Assembly: GCA_947495985.1 (NCBI GenBank)
Contig: CANMBD010000001.1
Coordinates: 1,674,001 to 1,738,000, forward strand
From: an uncultured Sphingomonadaceae bacterium
GTDB lineage: Bacteria > Pseudomonadota > Alphaproteobacteria > Sphingomonadales > Sphingomonadaceae
Length of the DNA stretch: 64,000 nucleotides
Reading direction: 5' to 3'
Shown here: positions 45,255-53,385 of the stretch, piece after piece
Layout: the number at the start of each line of letters is the position of its first letter
How positions within the stretch are numbered: position 1 is the stretch's first letter
Notes under the pieces: model-generated
What the model was told of the DNA's origin: nothing
The model's input: the letters and a program-made list of their open reading frames with translations, nothing else
Databases searched by the model: none
Position numbers and translations under genes: made by a program

Positions 45255-46736
45255 ATGAAGTTGACTGCATTATATTTTCCCATCCTCCTGTTATTCTTGC
45301 CCGCACCCGTGGCTGCAGATTCTGGATCAGGCAATCTGACTGAACAGGAAAAGGCGATTATTTTCAAAGCTGCATCAGGGGAAACGACCGACGCATTTGA
45401 GGGACATTTCACGGTACCGGAAAACCGAGCCAATCCAGACAGCCGGACTTTGACCCTGCGCTATGTTCGGTTTCCAGCGACTGGGAATAAGCCAGGCTCT
45501 CCAATTATATATCTTGCTGGCGGTCCCGGTGGATCCGGTATTAGGACCGCCCGCGTTCGTCGCTTTGCCTTGTTCATGGCGATGCGGGAATTTGGCGATG
45601 TCATCGCGTTAGATCAGCGAGGAACCGGCGCTTCGACTTACATGACCAAATGCAGTTCTTCTCAGACATCTGGTGGAACAGACCTTGTTTCGGACGAGGA
45701 TTACCGGAAAAGGCAGGTTGAGGCGTTGAGGGAATGTCTTGCATTCTGGATCGACAAAGGAATCGATGTAAGGGGATATAACACGGTCGAAAATGTCGCT
45801 GATCTGCAGGATCTACGTCAGCATCTTGGCGCTTCGCAACTTACGCTCTGGGGCATATCTTACGGATCGCATCTTGCTCTGGCGGCGGCCAAGCAAATGG
45901 GAGGTGAAATCGACAAGATCGTCATCGCGAGCGCCGAAGGTCTTGATCAAACCATAAAACTCCCGGCTCGTACCGATCGATATTTTGACCGCGTACAGCA
46001 GGCAATTGACCGGCAGCCTAAGGCCAAGACCGAAATACCGGATATCAAGGCCCTGATGCGCCGGGTCCATACCAAGCTCGAACAGGCTCCGGTCATGATT
46101 CAGTATCTCGATAAAGAAGGCGTAGAACGAAAATATTTGTGGCAGAGACGGGATATGCAGAGTGCAGCCTCCGGATTGATTTCCGATCCCATGCCGCTGA
46201 GCTTGTTGCTGCAGCTCTATCGCGAGGCGGATCAAGGCCAATATGAGCTTTTGCAGAGAATAGCACCTAGAATGCTGGGTCGTGATGATCAGATTGCCTT
46301 TTGGCCGATGTCGGTGCTGATGGATATTGCATCAGGAACAGGCGCGGACCGACGTACCCTGATTAGGAGGCAAGCGCGCACCTCCTTACTGGCCACCTAT
46401 CTCAACCAGCCGATGGAATTGGAGGACGTTGAGTCAGCATTAGTCCTCGGAGAAGATTTTCGAAAGCAGCCGGTATCGGATATACCCCTATTGTTGCTCA
46501 GCGGCACACTGGATGGGCGCACGTATATTGAAAGCCAGCACGAAGCGGTCCGGGGATTTGCCAACCGGCAGCAGGTGACTGTAAAGGATGCCGGACACAA
46601 TCTGTTCATGTCGCCGCCAGAGGTGACCCTGACAATTCAAGAATTCATGCGCGGCAAAAATGTCGATGGCAGAGTCATAATATCAGAACTGCCCGACTTG
46701 ATGACCGCCGGAAACCGCCTTCTCCAGCAGCGATGA
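45255..46736 (+). CDS. secreted alpha/beta hydrolase, S33 proline aminopeptidase-like
   Basis: 493 residues with a signal peptide (1-21, VAA-DSG). Oxyanion region GGPGGSG (89-95), ALDQRGTG (118-125), nucleophile Ser202 in GISYGS, and a C-terminal TAP-like part with LLLSGTLDGRT and catalytic His in DAGHNLF. The family includes proline iminopeptidases and tripeptidyl hydrolases. The divergent LytTR regulator is its likely controller. Confidence 0.83.
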   Translation: MKLTALYFPILLLFLPAPVAADSGSGNLTEQEKAIIFKAASGETTDAFEGHFTVPENRANPDSRTLTLRYVRFPATGNKPGSPIIYLAGGPGGSGIRTARVRRFALFMAMREFGDVIALDQRGTGASTYMTKCSSSQTSGGTDLVSDEDYRKRQVEALRECLAFWIDKGIDVRGYNTVENVADLQDLRQHLGASQLTLWGISYGSHLALAAAKQMGGEIDKIVIASAEGLDQTIKLPARTDRYFDRVQQAIDRQPKAKTEIPDIKALMRRVHTKLEQAPVMIQYLDKEGVERKYLWQRRDMQSAASGLISDPMPLSLLLQLYREADQGQYELLQRIAPRMLGRDDQIAFWPMSVLMDIASGTGADRRTLIRRQARTSLLATYLNQPMELEDVESALVLGEDFRKQPVSDIPLLLLSGTLDGRTYIESQHEAVRGFANRQQVTVKDAGHNLFMSPPEVTLTIQEFMRGKNVDGRVIISELPDLMTAGNRLLQQR

Positions 46737-46750
46737 GTCTGTATAGTGAA

Positions 46751-46822
46751 AACGTTCTTTTTCTGGATAAAGCAGCCATAGCGCTGGTGTATGCTATGGG
46801 CGCAAAAGGGGACGTTCACTTT
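46751..46822. repeat. dispersed intergenic repeat, copy e (degenerate)
   Basis: GGATAAAGCAGCCATAGCGCTGGTGT aligns with GGATATGGCTGCCATAACGCTAGTGT of copy f, followed by GGGCGCAAAAGGGGAC. Confidence 0.5.
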
Positions 46823-46930
46823 GAGCATAATAGCGGATCCATAATAACTTTTTCGAAGGAATTCTGGTTTATTCATCTTGCCTTGAATTGAGGGTAGGGA
46901 TTTGCAGCAGTCTTTTGAGAACGCCAACGC

Positions 46931-48127
46931 ATGAGTTGGCCAGTGATATTTTTTGGGATGTTCCTTGGACTGGCGATGCTGGCGGTCATTTATAATGTCA
47001 GTCTCTACGTGGCAATGCGCGAGCGCTTTTTAGTTTGGCATAGTGTTAGGCTCATCGCGATGGTTCTGATGTCATTAGTTGGTTCACAGCTTTTTTTGGG
47101 GACTTGGCTTGCTGACCCCATCATGCGCAATCGCATCGAACTCTTACTGCTTGATGTCGGCATCGTCGTAACCGGCCCTTTTTTGGTCGCCTATATAGAA
47201 GATGGAATGCTCAAACCGCATGTTCGCCGCGCTTTGAATTGGTGCGCGGTGCTGGCAATTATTGTAAGCATCATTCCTCCTTTCCTGCCGGATCAGGCTA
47301 TTCCGAACGCGCTGCGCCATTTGGCTTTTGTTGTCATCATTATTCTCGTCATATCCGCGCTTGTGCAAGCACTGTGGATGGGCAGTCGGGCTGCACGCTT
47401 CCAGCTGGTGGCATGGTCATTGATATTGGTGGTTGGCGGCATCGCATCCTTCCACGAGATTGCGTTCAATGCAGAATGGTCTCTTTGGATGCCTGCGATC
47501 CTTGTCGCATTAACGTTTGAAGTTGTTGTTAGTGCAGTAGGCGTTTCGGATCGCTTCATGATTCTCAAGCGCGAGCGCGATGATGCCGTTGCGAGAGAAA
47601 TCAACATTGCAGAAATTGCAGCGACTGATCCTTTAACCAATTTGCCGAACCGTCGAGGTCTTCAAAAGCGACTTGGTGACTGTAAAGCGCCAGCGCCGGC
47701 AGCTGTAGCATTGGTTGATTTGGATCATTTCAAACGTGTAAATGATACTTACGGTCATGATATTGGCGACAAAGTATTGGCGGCGGCGGCGTCTGCCCTT
47801 GTTAACGAAAACAGTTTTGCTGCCAGAATTGGCGGCGAAGAATTTGCGCTATTGATATATGGAAACAAACCCATATCAGAGGCGGAATCGGTGCGTCAAA
47901 AAATCGCAGATGCAGTGGATCAATGCGTCAATATTGCTTCGTTGAAGGTAACGGCCAGTATGGGTGTTTGTCAGGTATCAGATCGCGCCAGTATCGAAAT
48001 GGCTATGCAGAAGGCCGATGAAGCTCTTTATGTAGCAAAACAATCGGGGCGGAATCGTATGGTGAGTAGCCGATGCGATGTCGGCAAGGCCTTGGCATAC
48101 AGAGTGAGACCACTACAAGCCGCGTAG
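46931..48127 (+). CDS. membrane diguanylate cyclase (GGDEF)
   Basis: 398 residues. Seven membrane helices (about 5-205) lead into a GGDEF domain (225-385). The catalytic motif reads GGEEF at 301-305, a functional variant, and the metal/substrate segment LVDLDHFKRVNDTYGHDIGD is intact. No obvious RxxD inhibitory site in the expected position (AATDPLTNLPN before the active site is the usual family start). Predicted to make cyclic-di-GMP in response to an unknown membrane signal. Confidence 0.88.
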   Translation: MSWPVIFFGMFLGLAMLAVIYNVSLYVAMRERFLVWHSVRLIAMVLMSLVGSQLFLGTWLADPIMRNRIELLLLDVGIVVTGPFLVAYIEDGMLKPHVRRALNWCAVLAIIVSIIPPFLPDQAIPNALRHLAFVVIIILVISALVQALWMGSRAARFQLVAWSLILVVGGIASFHEIAFNAEWSLWMPAILVALTFEVVVSAVGVSDRFMILKRERDDAVAREINIAEIAATDPLTNLPNRRGLQKRLGDCKAPAPAAVALVDLDHFKRVNDTYGHDIGDKVLAAAASALVNENSFAARIGGEEFALLIYGNKPISEAESVRQKIADAVDQCVNIASLKVTASMGVCQVSDRASIEMAMQKADEALYVAKQSGRNRMVSSRCDVGKALAYRVRPLQAA

Positions 48128-48520
48128 ACTTGGTTCTGACGACGAAAATCTGCCAATCATAATAGTCACGAGTTGGTGTTAACAAACTGTGCGGGCCGTA
48201 TATTTTTTCCAGAAACTACGATCTTGATGTCCGCTTTCGGGATATGGCTGCCATAACGCTAGTGTCCGCTTTGCGCCCCAATTTCAGACATGACTAGCGC
48301 GGTCTTCGTTGCCGGAAAGCAGACACAAGAAAGATCACTCGAGACGCCGATAGTTGTGACAAAATTTATGCCCTTCATGTTTAGTGATGAACTTGCTTAA
48401 GAACACCTTTTCTTTTCAGTCTCGGTGATTCCAATGATCTTCCTGTCTCCCTTGACAACAAAGGTTTCAAAGAAGGTAAACCATCCTTTGGAGAGATTGT
48501 CGCTTGTTGAAAGACGCTGG
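48128..48520. other. 393-bp intergenic gap: repeat plus possible gene relic
   Basis: Holds repeat copy f (48226-48325) and, on the minus strand, a stop-ended open stretch next to the TetR stop. Nothing else seen. Confidence 0.5.
48226..48325. repeat. dispersed intergenic repeat, copy f (longest)
   Basis: Longest copy: ATGTCCGCTTTCGGGATATG, then GCTGCCATAACGCTAGTGTC, then CGCTTTGCGCCCCAATTTCA and GACATGACTAGCG, ending TTGCCGGAAAGCAGAC. Other copies are partial or inverted versions of these blocks. Confidence 0.65.
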
Positions 48521-48525
48521 TTACT
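48397..48525 (-). pseudogene. possible C-terminal gene relic
   Basis: Reading GWFTFFETFVVKGDRKIIGI then TETEKKRCS and stop, without a start and running into the end of the TetR gene in another frame. The composition looks like coding sequence, but no family is recognised. Confidence 0.25.
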
Positions 48526-49117
48526 TGGTGAGCATTTGTTTCAAGGTAACTACCCACCATTCCAATTGCAGCTTTTGATCAGCACTTCTGGATAAACCGG
48601 CACTTCTCCGGAACTCTTCCCCATAAAGAGGGTCGATAGCCAGCCACAAATGTAATGTTGCCAATGCCGCCCGAATCTTGGCCTCGGTTGTGTCTTGTTT
48701 GGAATTGATAGCAAGTAGAGCATCCACTACCGGATCTAATAAAGGCGTTCCGCGTTCTTGCCATCCCGATTTGTGAAGGTGGATTGCCAAATCAGCATAT
48801 CCCTCGCTGTATACATCCCCGATCGCTTCAACAAGCGAGCGAATATCGGGATTTGATCCCGCCCATTGCGTCACAGCTAGATCAACCGCATCGCGGACTT
48901 TTTGCGCCCCTGATTTTAGCAACGCCTCAAGTAGACCATCCAAAGACCCGAAATGATGATTGATACCGGCATCCGTCATGGATGCTTCGCGTGCGACAGC
49001 CCTCACCTGCACCGAAGCGATGCCGCTTTGTTTCATTATCTGCTCGGCACAGGACAGGATGTGTTCGCGTGCCTCAGAGGGGGTACGGCGAATTCGCTTT
49101 TGGGGTCCTTCAGTCAT
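48521..49117 (-). CDS. TetR/AcrR family regulator of regulon 2
   Basis: 198 residues; helix-turn-helix at about 38-58 (VQVRAVAREASMTDAGINHHFG) and a helical C-terminal domain. Divergent from the SnoaL-GFA-GST operon; two palindromes ACMTTGA-N4-TCAAKGT lie between, and two more precede the hydrolase and SRPBCC genes 3 kb away. It therefore looks like an autoregulated local repressor. Confidence 0.85.
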   Translation of the reverse strand: MTEGPQKRIRRTPSEAREHILSCAEQIMKQSGIASVQVRAVAREASMTDAGINHHFGSLDGLLEALLKSGAQKVRDAVDLAVTQWAGSNPDIRSLVEAIGDVYSEGYADLAIHLHKSGWQERGTPLLDPVVDALLAINSKQDTTEAKIRAALATLHLWLAIDPLYGEEFRRSAGLSRSADQKLQLEWWVVTLKQMLTK

Positions 49118-49138
49118 AGCGGAGTGTCTAGGTTATTC

Positions 49139-49156
49139 ACATTGACATATCAATGT
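49139..49156. promoter_or_regulatory. operator palindrome, regulon 2, site 1
   Basis: ACATTGACATATCAATGT: perfect 7-bp arms (ACATTGA/TCAATGT) around 4 bp, 22 bp upstream of the TetR start. Confidence 0.65.
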
Positions 49157-49165
49157 AACATCTAT

Positions 49166-49183
49166 ACCTTGAGTACTCAATGT
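49166..49183. promoter_or_regulatory. operator palindrome, regulon 2, site 2
   Basis: ACCTTGAGTACTCAATGT, 27 bp centre to centre from site 1 and 44 bp upstream of the SnoaL-like start. Confidence 0.6.
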
Positions 49184-49226
49184 AGTGAATGCATACACAA
49201 GCTGATCGAACCAAAGGAAAGAAGTA

Positions 49227-49676
49227 GTGAACCTAGTTAAGAAATTTATCGAACAAGGTCGTGCATTCGAAACGGCCTATAATATGGGTGGGTGGGATCG
49301 ACTGCGCCCTTACTTTGCAAAAGACATGGTCTATGAGGTCTCTAACATTTCTTTCCACTGCGAAGTAACGGGGGTTGATAATATGCTTGCGGGATTTGAA
49401 CGAGCGACCGATGGTTTTGACAAGAAATGCGAACGGCAAATAAATGTCGCCGAACATGTCTTTGCGCAAGAAGGTAACAAAGTCCTGTTCCACAGCTTTA
49501 TAAGGTTTACTCGTGGCGATGCTCCTCCAATCCAATCTGGCTTGTGGGAAATTGCAACTTACGAAAATGACCAGATTACGAGGTTGTTGGACATATATGA
49601 TCCAGGCTGCGCCCAGGAGTTTGACCAATGGATGGCAAGCTGGGGACAGGGACTGGATCCCCGATATACAGTGTGA
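49227..49676 (+). CDS. SnoaL/NTF2-like family protein
   Basis: 149 residues from GTG 49227, with AAGGAAAG about 9 bp upstream. NTF2-like pattern: FETAYNMGGWDRLRPYFAKDMVYEV, a hydrophobic pocket-forming sheet and IQSGLWEIATYENDQITRLLDIYD. First gene of the operon with GFA and GST. Function unknown; family members bind or isomerise small hydrophobic molecules. Confidence 0.78.
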   Translation: MNLVKKFIEQGRAFETAYNMGGWDRLRPYFAKDMVYEVSNISFHCEVTGVDNMLAGFERATDGFDKKCERQINVAEHVFAQEGNKVLFHSFIRFTRGDAPPIQSGLWEIATYENDQITRLLDIYDPGCAQEFDQWMASWGQGLDPRYTV

Positions 49677-49735
49677 AGATGGCCTTATACGAATGAACCA
49701 TGGTCGTGAGTGTTACGATCATTGAAGGTACGCAA

Positions 49736-50161
49736 ATGCAATCATATGATGGTCGATGTCAATGTGGCGACGCAAAAATCAGGCTTTTCACTCCTCGCCA
49801 GATTGTCACTGGAGATTTGCGTACATGCCGCTGTAATTTTTGTTCGAAATTTGACGTTACGTTCTACTCTAACCCGGATTCTTCCATGACAGTGGGCGCA
49901 GCTTGCCGTCTAGAGAGGCAATTTCAAGGAGCGGGCATCGCGGCAATGTTGTTTTGTTCAAATTGCGAGGATTTTTTGGGAACCTCTTGCGACTTTGATG
50001 GCAAGCAGCTTGGTGCTGCCGTTATCAATCGCTTTGGCAGCCTAAAGAATATGAACGCAGGTGTACACATTAACCCGGCAGGAAAATCAAAAAAAGATAA
50101 AATAGAACGCTGGAGATCCATTTGGATGCCGATCATATTTTACGACAGGAGCTCGCGATGA
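49736..50161 (+). CDS. GFA family (glutathione-dependent formaldehyde-activating-like) protein
   Basis: 141 residues from ATG 49736 with GAAGG 7 bp upstream. Zinc-binding cysteines are in the GFA order: Cys8 and Cys10, then Cys31, Cys33, Cys36, then Cys74 and Cys77. Despite the name, most members are of unknown reaction. Its stop overlaps the GST start (ATGA), linking it to glutathione chemistry. Confidence 0.83.
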   Translation: MQSYDGRCQCGDAKIRLFTPRQIVTGDLRTCRCNFCSKFDVTFYSNPDSSMTVGAACRLERQFQGAGIAAMLFCSNCEDFLGTSCDFDGKQLGAAVINRFGSLKNMNAGVHINPAGKSKKDKIERWRSIWMPIIFYDRSSR

Positions 50162-50922
50162 TCATTTTTTTCGGAAATGACTTCAGTCCTTTTTCAAGGA
50201 AGGTTCGGCTCGCCCTCGAATATAAAGAAATCGACTATCGGTTTCGGGATGGTTTGGCCAAGATCAATCACGAGGCGTTGTTCACAGTCAACCCTCGTCT
50301 GGAAGTTCCAACGATCGAACATGACGGTGTTGTCGTTTCACAATCGGTTCATATTGTTGCCTACCTAGACGAAGTTTTCTCAAACAATCTCATTTTTCCG
50401 GAACGTCCAGCAGATCGAGCATTGGCAAGGCGAATAGAGCATCTGTTTAGCACCACAATTGATGCAGCTATTGTCAATTGCTCACTTTGGACCTGGGCAA
50501 GCCGTAAAGACGATAGGCCCGAGGGACTTTTTGAGGCTGCTCAAAAGGACATTAATGAAGCCTTGCAGGAGCTTGAGGAAATTCTGAAACTGCAAAGGGG
50601 AAAGTACATGTTCGGTGTTGAGCCTGGCGTAGTAGAATTTACCATCTGGCCGCATATTTCAGCTCTAAAACCGCTCGGTTTCAAGATTGACGATAATCAG
50701 TTTCCCCATGTTCTTAGGTGGATGGACACCATGAAAGAGGGAATTCTCTTTCGCAACGACACAGCAAAAACCGCCGAATTTTTAGCAACGATGACAGATG
50801 AGAGTCATGAACGGATAAAAATAGCATGGCGTGGTGATCGAATCGAATGGATGCTAGCCCGTGGTTATCACCAATGGTTGAATCGAGAAATCGAGGCCGA
50901 GAGAGTGATTTGGCCTATCTGA
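50158..50922 (+). CDS. glutathione S-transferase
   Basis: 254 residues from ATG 50158 with AGGAGC upstream. N-terminal domain FGNDFSPFSRKVRLALEYKEID (Ser in the active-site position), cis-Pro in LEVPTIEHDG and QSVHIVAYLDEVF; helical C-terminal domain. Third gene of the operon. Confidence 0.85.
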   Translation: MIIFFGNDFSPFSRKVRLALEYKEIDYRFRDGLAKINHEALFTVNPRLEVPTIEHDGVVVSQSVHIVAYLDEVFSNNLIFPERPADRALARRIEHLFSTTIDAAIVNCSLWTWASRKDDRPEGLFEAAQKDINEALQELEEILKLQRGKYMFGVEPGVVEFTIWPHISALKPLGFKIDDNQFPHVLRWMDTMKEGILFRNDTAKTAEFLATMTDESHERIKIAWRGDRIEWMLARGYHQWLNREIEAERVIWPI

Positions 50923-50928
50923 CCTCCT

Positions 50929-51327
50929 TCAATTGAAACCCGTTAAATTCTCTTCAGATTTTGCTTTGCGATATCCGACGATGCACAGGAAAAAGATCAC
51001 GATATTGCCAACAAAATCAAGCGTCATCCAGTTAGAGAACATATTTTCAACGAACAGAAAATAGTAGTTAAAAACGAAGAACGGAACAGAGCCTACCACG
51101 CCGAATACCAGAAAAGTGACCGGGCGAAATTGGGAGAGTGCTATAACGGTTCCGCATAAACAAGCCTGGGCACCAAAACAGCCTTTAAGAACGGCGCTTG
51201 CATCTGTTCCGATATAGTGATCAGCAGTGAATCCCAAACGTTCCACGGTGGCAGGAAACAAAAGCGCCCACCCGCCAAGTCCCAAAAAGACCGATGCAAG
51301 AATTCGTTGTATTCCTAATGCAGTCAC
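50929..51327 (-). CDS. four-helix membrane protein of unknown function
   Basis: 132 residues, four hydrophobic segments (about 7-25, 50-65, 69-92, 103-118) and a short charged tail. No family recognised. Faces the GST operon and lies 69 bp beyond the alpha/beta hydrolase gene on the same strand. Confidence 0.65.
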   Translation of the reverse strand: MTALGIQRILASVFLGLGGWALLFPATVERLGFTADHYIGTDASAVLKGCFGAQACLCGTVIALSQFRPVTFLVFGVVGSVPFFVFNYYFLFVENMFSNWMTLDFVGNIVIFFLCIVGYRKAKSEENLTGFN

Positions 51328-51396
51328 TTGATTTCTCCTTCTTGCCAGTTCGTTTTAAAGTTGCTCAGTCTCTCTACAACCTAAACCAGATATCAC

Positions 51397-52101
51397 TCAG
51401 TTCAATTTTGCTTGTTGGCGTATCGTTTCCGACTGTTCAAAGCGTAACAATATATCGGCCAGCCTTATGGGAGCATCTCGCGCGATCAAATGGCTGGCAG
51501 AATCGACATGTTCTACTTTCAATTGTGGACAGAGTTCCCTTAAACAGCCAACTTCCTCATCCGACATGGGTCCAAACTGTCCGGCGCGCACTAGCAGGAC
51601 CGGAATCTTGATTTGGGAAGCAGCATTCGAAAGAAGATCTCCTTTGTCCAGAATGTCATCGACCAGAAAAGTCTCCGCCAGATGGGGAACAGTTGAGGAC
51701 AAGAAGTTCCGAACGCGTTGAGGGTCAGGTGCAGGAACAACATCAACCAGAACCAATCCGCAGACCTTAGACCGCGTTTCGTGACACGCTAAAGCCATTA
51801 TTGCCGCTAGTCCGCCCAGAGAAGCCCCAACCAAAATCTGAGCCTTGTCTGACAATGTGAGCATCTGACGGACATCGTCTGCAAAGCACTGGATATCTTC
51901 TCGTCGTGACCCTGTGCTTTCCCCATGCCCCCTCTGATCAAAAGCTACTGAACCGAGACCTGCACGAGCCAGTCGTGTTTGGATCGGTCGCCAGACCTGT
52001 CTGGTTTCCCCGCCAGCATGGAGCAGTAAAAAATTATGATTGAGGCCACTAGTACTGCCAACGAGCGTTACATCATTGGAGGCAATTTCGATATTTTCCA
52101 T
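51397..52101 (-). CDS. alpha/beta hydrolase
   Basis: 234 residues from ATG 52101 (MENIEIASND), with AAGG 7 bp upstream; an ATG at 52122 would be in the hairpin loop. Oxyanion LLHAGGE (27-33), DQRGHGES (55-62), nucleophile Ser94 in VGASLGG, catalytic His in DSASHLIARD. Substrate unknown. A perfect 21-bp inverted repeat covers its ribosome site and start, and two regulon-2 operators lie between it and the SRPBCC gene. Confidence 0.82.
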   Translation of the reverse strand: MENIEIASNDVTLVGSTSGLNHNFLLLHAGGETRQVWRPIQTRLARAGLGSVAFDQRGHGESTGSRREDIQCFADDVRQMLTLSDKAQILVGASLGGLAAIMALACHETRSKVCGLVLVDVVPAPDPQRVRNFLSSTVPHLAETFLVDDILDKGDLLSNAASQIKIPVLLVRAGQFGPMSDEEVGCLRELCPQLKVEHVDSASHLIARDAPIRLADILLRFEQSETIRQQAKLN

Positions 52102-52140
52102 AATTTTACCTTGATTATGCAAGGTAAAATTATGGAAAAT
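52093..52140. repeat. perfect 21-bp inverted repeat over a start codon
   Basis: Arms 52093-52113 and 52120-52140 are exact reverse complements around a 6-base loop. The left arm includes the ATG and first codons of the hydrolase gene. In mRNA the ribosome site and start would be paired. The core also forms a regulon-2 operator. Confidence 0.85.
52108..52125. promoter_or_regulatory. operator palindrome, regulon 2, site 4
   Basis: ACCTTGATTATGCAAGGT, one mismatch to ACMTTGA-N4-TCAAKGT; lies in the centre of the 48-bp inverted repeat. Confidence 0.5.
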
Positions 52141-52141
52141 A

Positions 52142-52159
52142 ACATTGATGTGTCAAGGT
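52142..52159. promoter_or_regulatory. operator palindrome, regulon 2, site 3
   Basis: ACATTGATGTGTCAAGGT, full consensus match, 34 bp centre to centre from site 4, 49 bp before the SRPBCC start. Confidence 0.6.
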
Positions 52160-52207
52160 AAATATCTCTTGACGGAAGATCGTCTTGTCTCTGAAGGATT
52201 CAAATAA

Positions 52208-52695
52208 ATGGCAATGGGCAATTTAACAGTTCAGACAGAAGATAAAATTGCCATCGCTGCTGATCCCGTCGATGTTTGGAACGTCTCGACTAATATTGAA
52301 ATTCTGGCAGATTGGTCTCCCAATGTGAAATCCGCGCGTCCCATGACTGATGCTACAATGAATTTGGGAAGAAGTTTGAACTCAATCAACCTGGTCAGCC
52401 TGTTGCCATTTGGACTGTGACCCAGTTTGAACCTCCAACAATATTTGCGCGGGAAAAAAGAATGCTGGGGATGAGCATCACAGGCATCCACGAAATTCGA
52501 TCTTGCAAAATCGGCACGATTAATAGGCTGGTGTTGCAGGCGTCGGGGGTTTCAGCGATTCTACTATCCCCAATTCTCCGTGAAGCTTTTGTCCGAGCCA
52601 TAAAGAGAGAGAATGAAGGACTAAAAGCTTACTGTGAATCTCACCACCGGATCAACGACTTTGCTAACCAAGACAAGTTGGAAGGTAAACCCTGA
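52208..52695 (+). pseudogene. SRPBCC family protein, frameshifted
   Basis: Start ATG 52208 gives DPVDVWNVSTNIEILADWSP and a premature stop at 52420. The other frame continues the family from GKKFELNQPGQPVAIWTVTQ through FEPPTIFAREKR to 52695. One missing base in the GGGAAGAAG run (about 52366-52374) explains both. Joined length about 162 residues, usual for START/polyketide-cyclase-like ligand-binding proteins. Could be a real mutation or an assembly error. Confidence 0.75.
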
Positions 52696-52697
52696 GA

Positions 52698-53259
52698 ATG
52701 AAAACAATGTCTATTACAGCCACAATGGCGCCCGTCGCCCGAAAAGAGATCATGCTTTTGAGAGACATAAGTGAAGAGACTTTTGTCGACACCTTTCTCG
52801 CTCAAAACGAGTCGAAGAATATGAATGCATATGTCGCCAAAGCTTTTTTCACTCCGGCGGATTACCAGCGAATATGATGATCCGAACTCAAAGTTCTTCT
52901 TTGCAAGACATGGTTCCGAGATTGTCGGATATTTAAAGGTAAACACAGGCCCTGCACAAACCGAACAGGGAATACCCAACGCGATGGAGATAGAACGAAT
53001 TTACGTCAGGAAAACATTCCAGGGAAAAGGGATTGGAAGAATTCTAATAAATTTTGCATTGTCAAAAGCGAGTGAGTTGACCGTGCAGCATGTTTGGTTG
53101 GGCGTATGGGAGAAGAACACTCGCGCAATTTCATTTTATCTGCGTATGGGCTTTTCAACAATTTGCCACCATAATTTCATGATGGGCGATGACAAGCAAC
53201 GCGATATTATGATGAAACTCTCGATAGCCGGCTCACTGGATTCACATGATTATTTTTAG
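52698..53259 (+). pseudogene. GNAT family N-acetyltransferase, frameshifted
   Basis: ATG 52698 reads ISEETFVDTFLAQNESKNMN and then AYVAKAF, then shifts at a T6 run (52844-52849) and stops at 52877. The next frame resumes SLRRITSEYDDPNSKFFFAR and continues with the acetyl-CoA site RKTFQGKGIGRILI and the C-terminal GFSTICHH to 53259. Removing one T restores a ~187-residue GNAT. Second broken gene in a row. Confidence 0.75.
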
Positions 53260-53385
53260 CTCAACTGTGTCGATGCTGGCGACGACTTGCCGGGAGAAGA
53301 GATGCTTCCGGGGCGCGATCGGAATGGCGGTTTTGACCTTTCGGTCTCAAAAGCATACTGTCCGCTAACGACCCAGAGGTTGACT

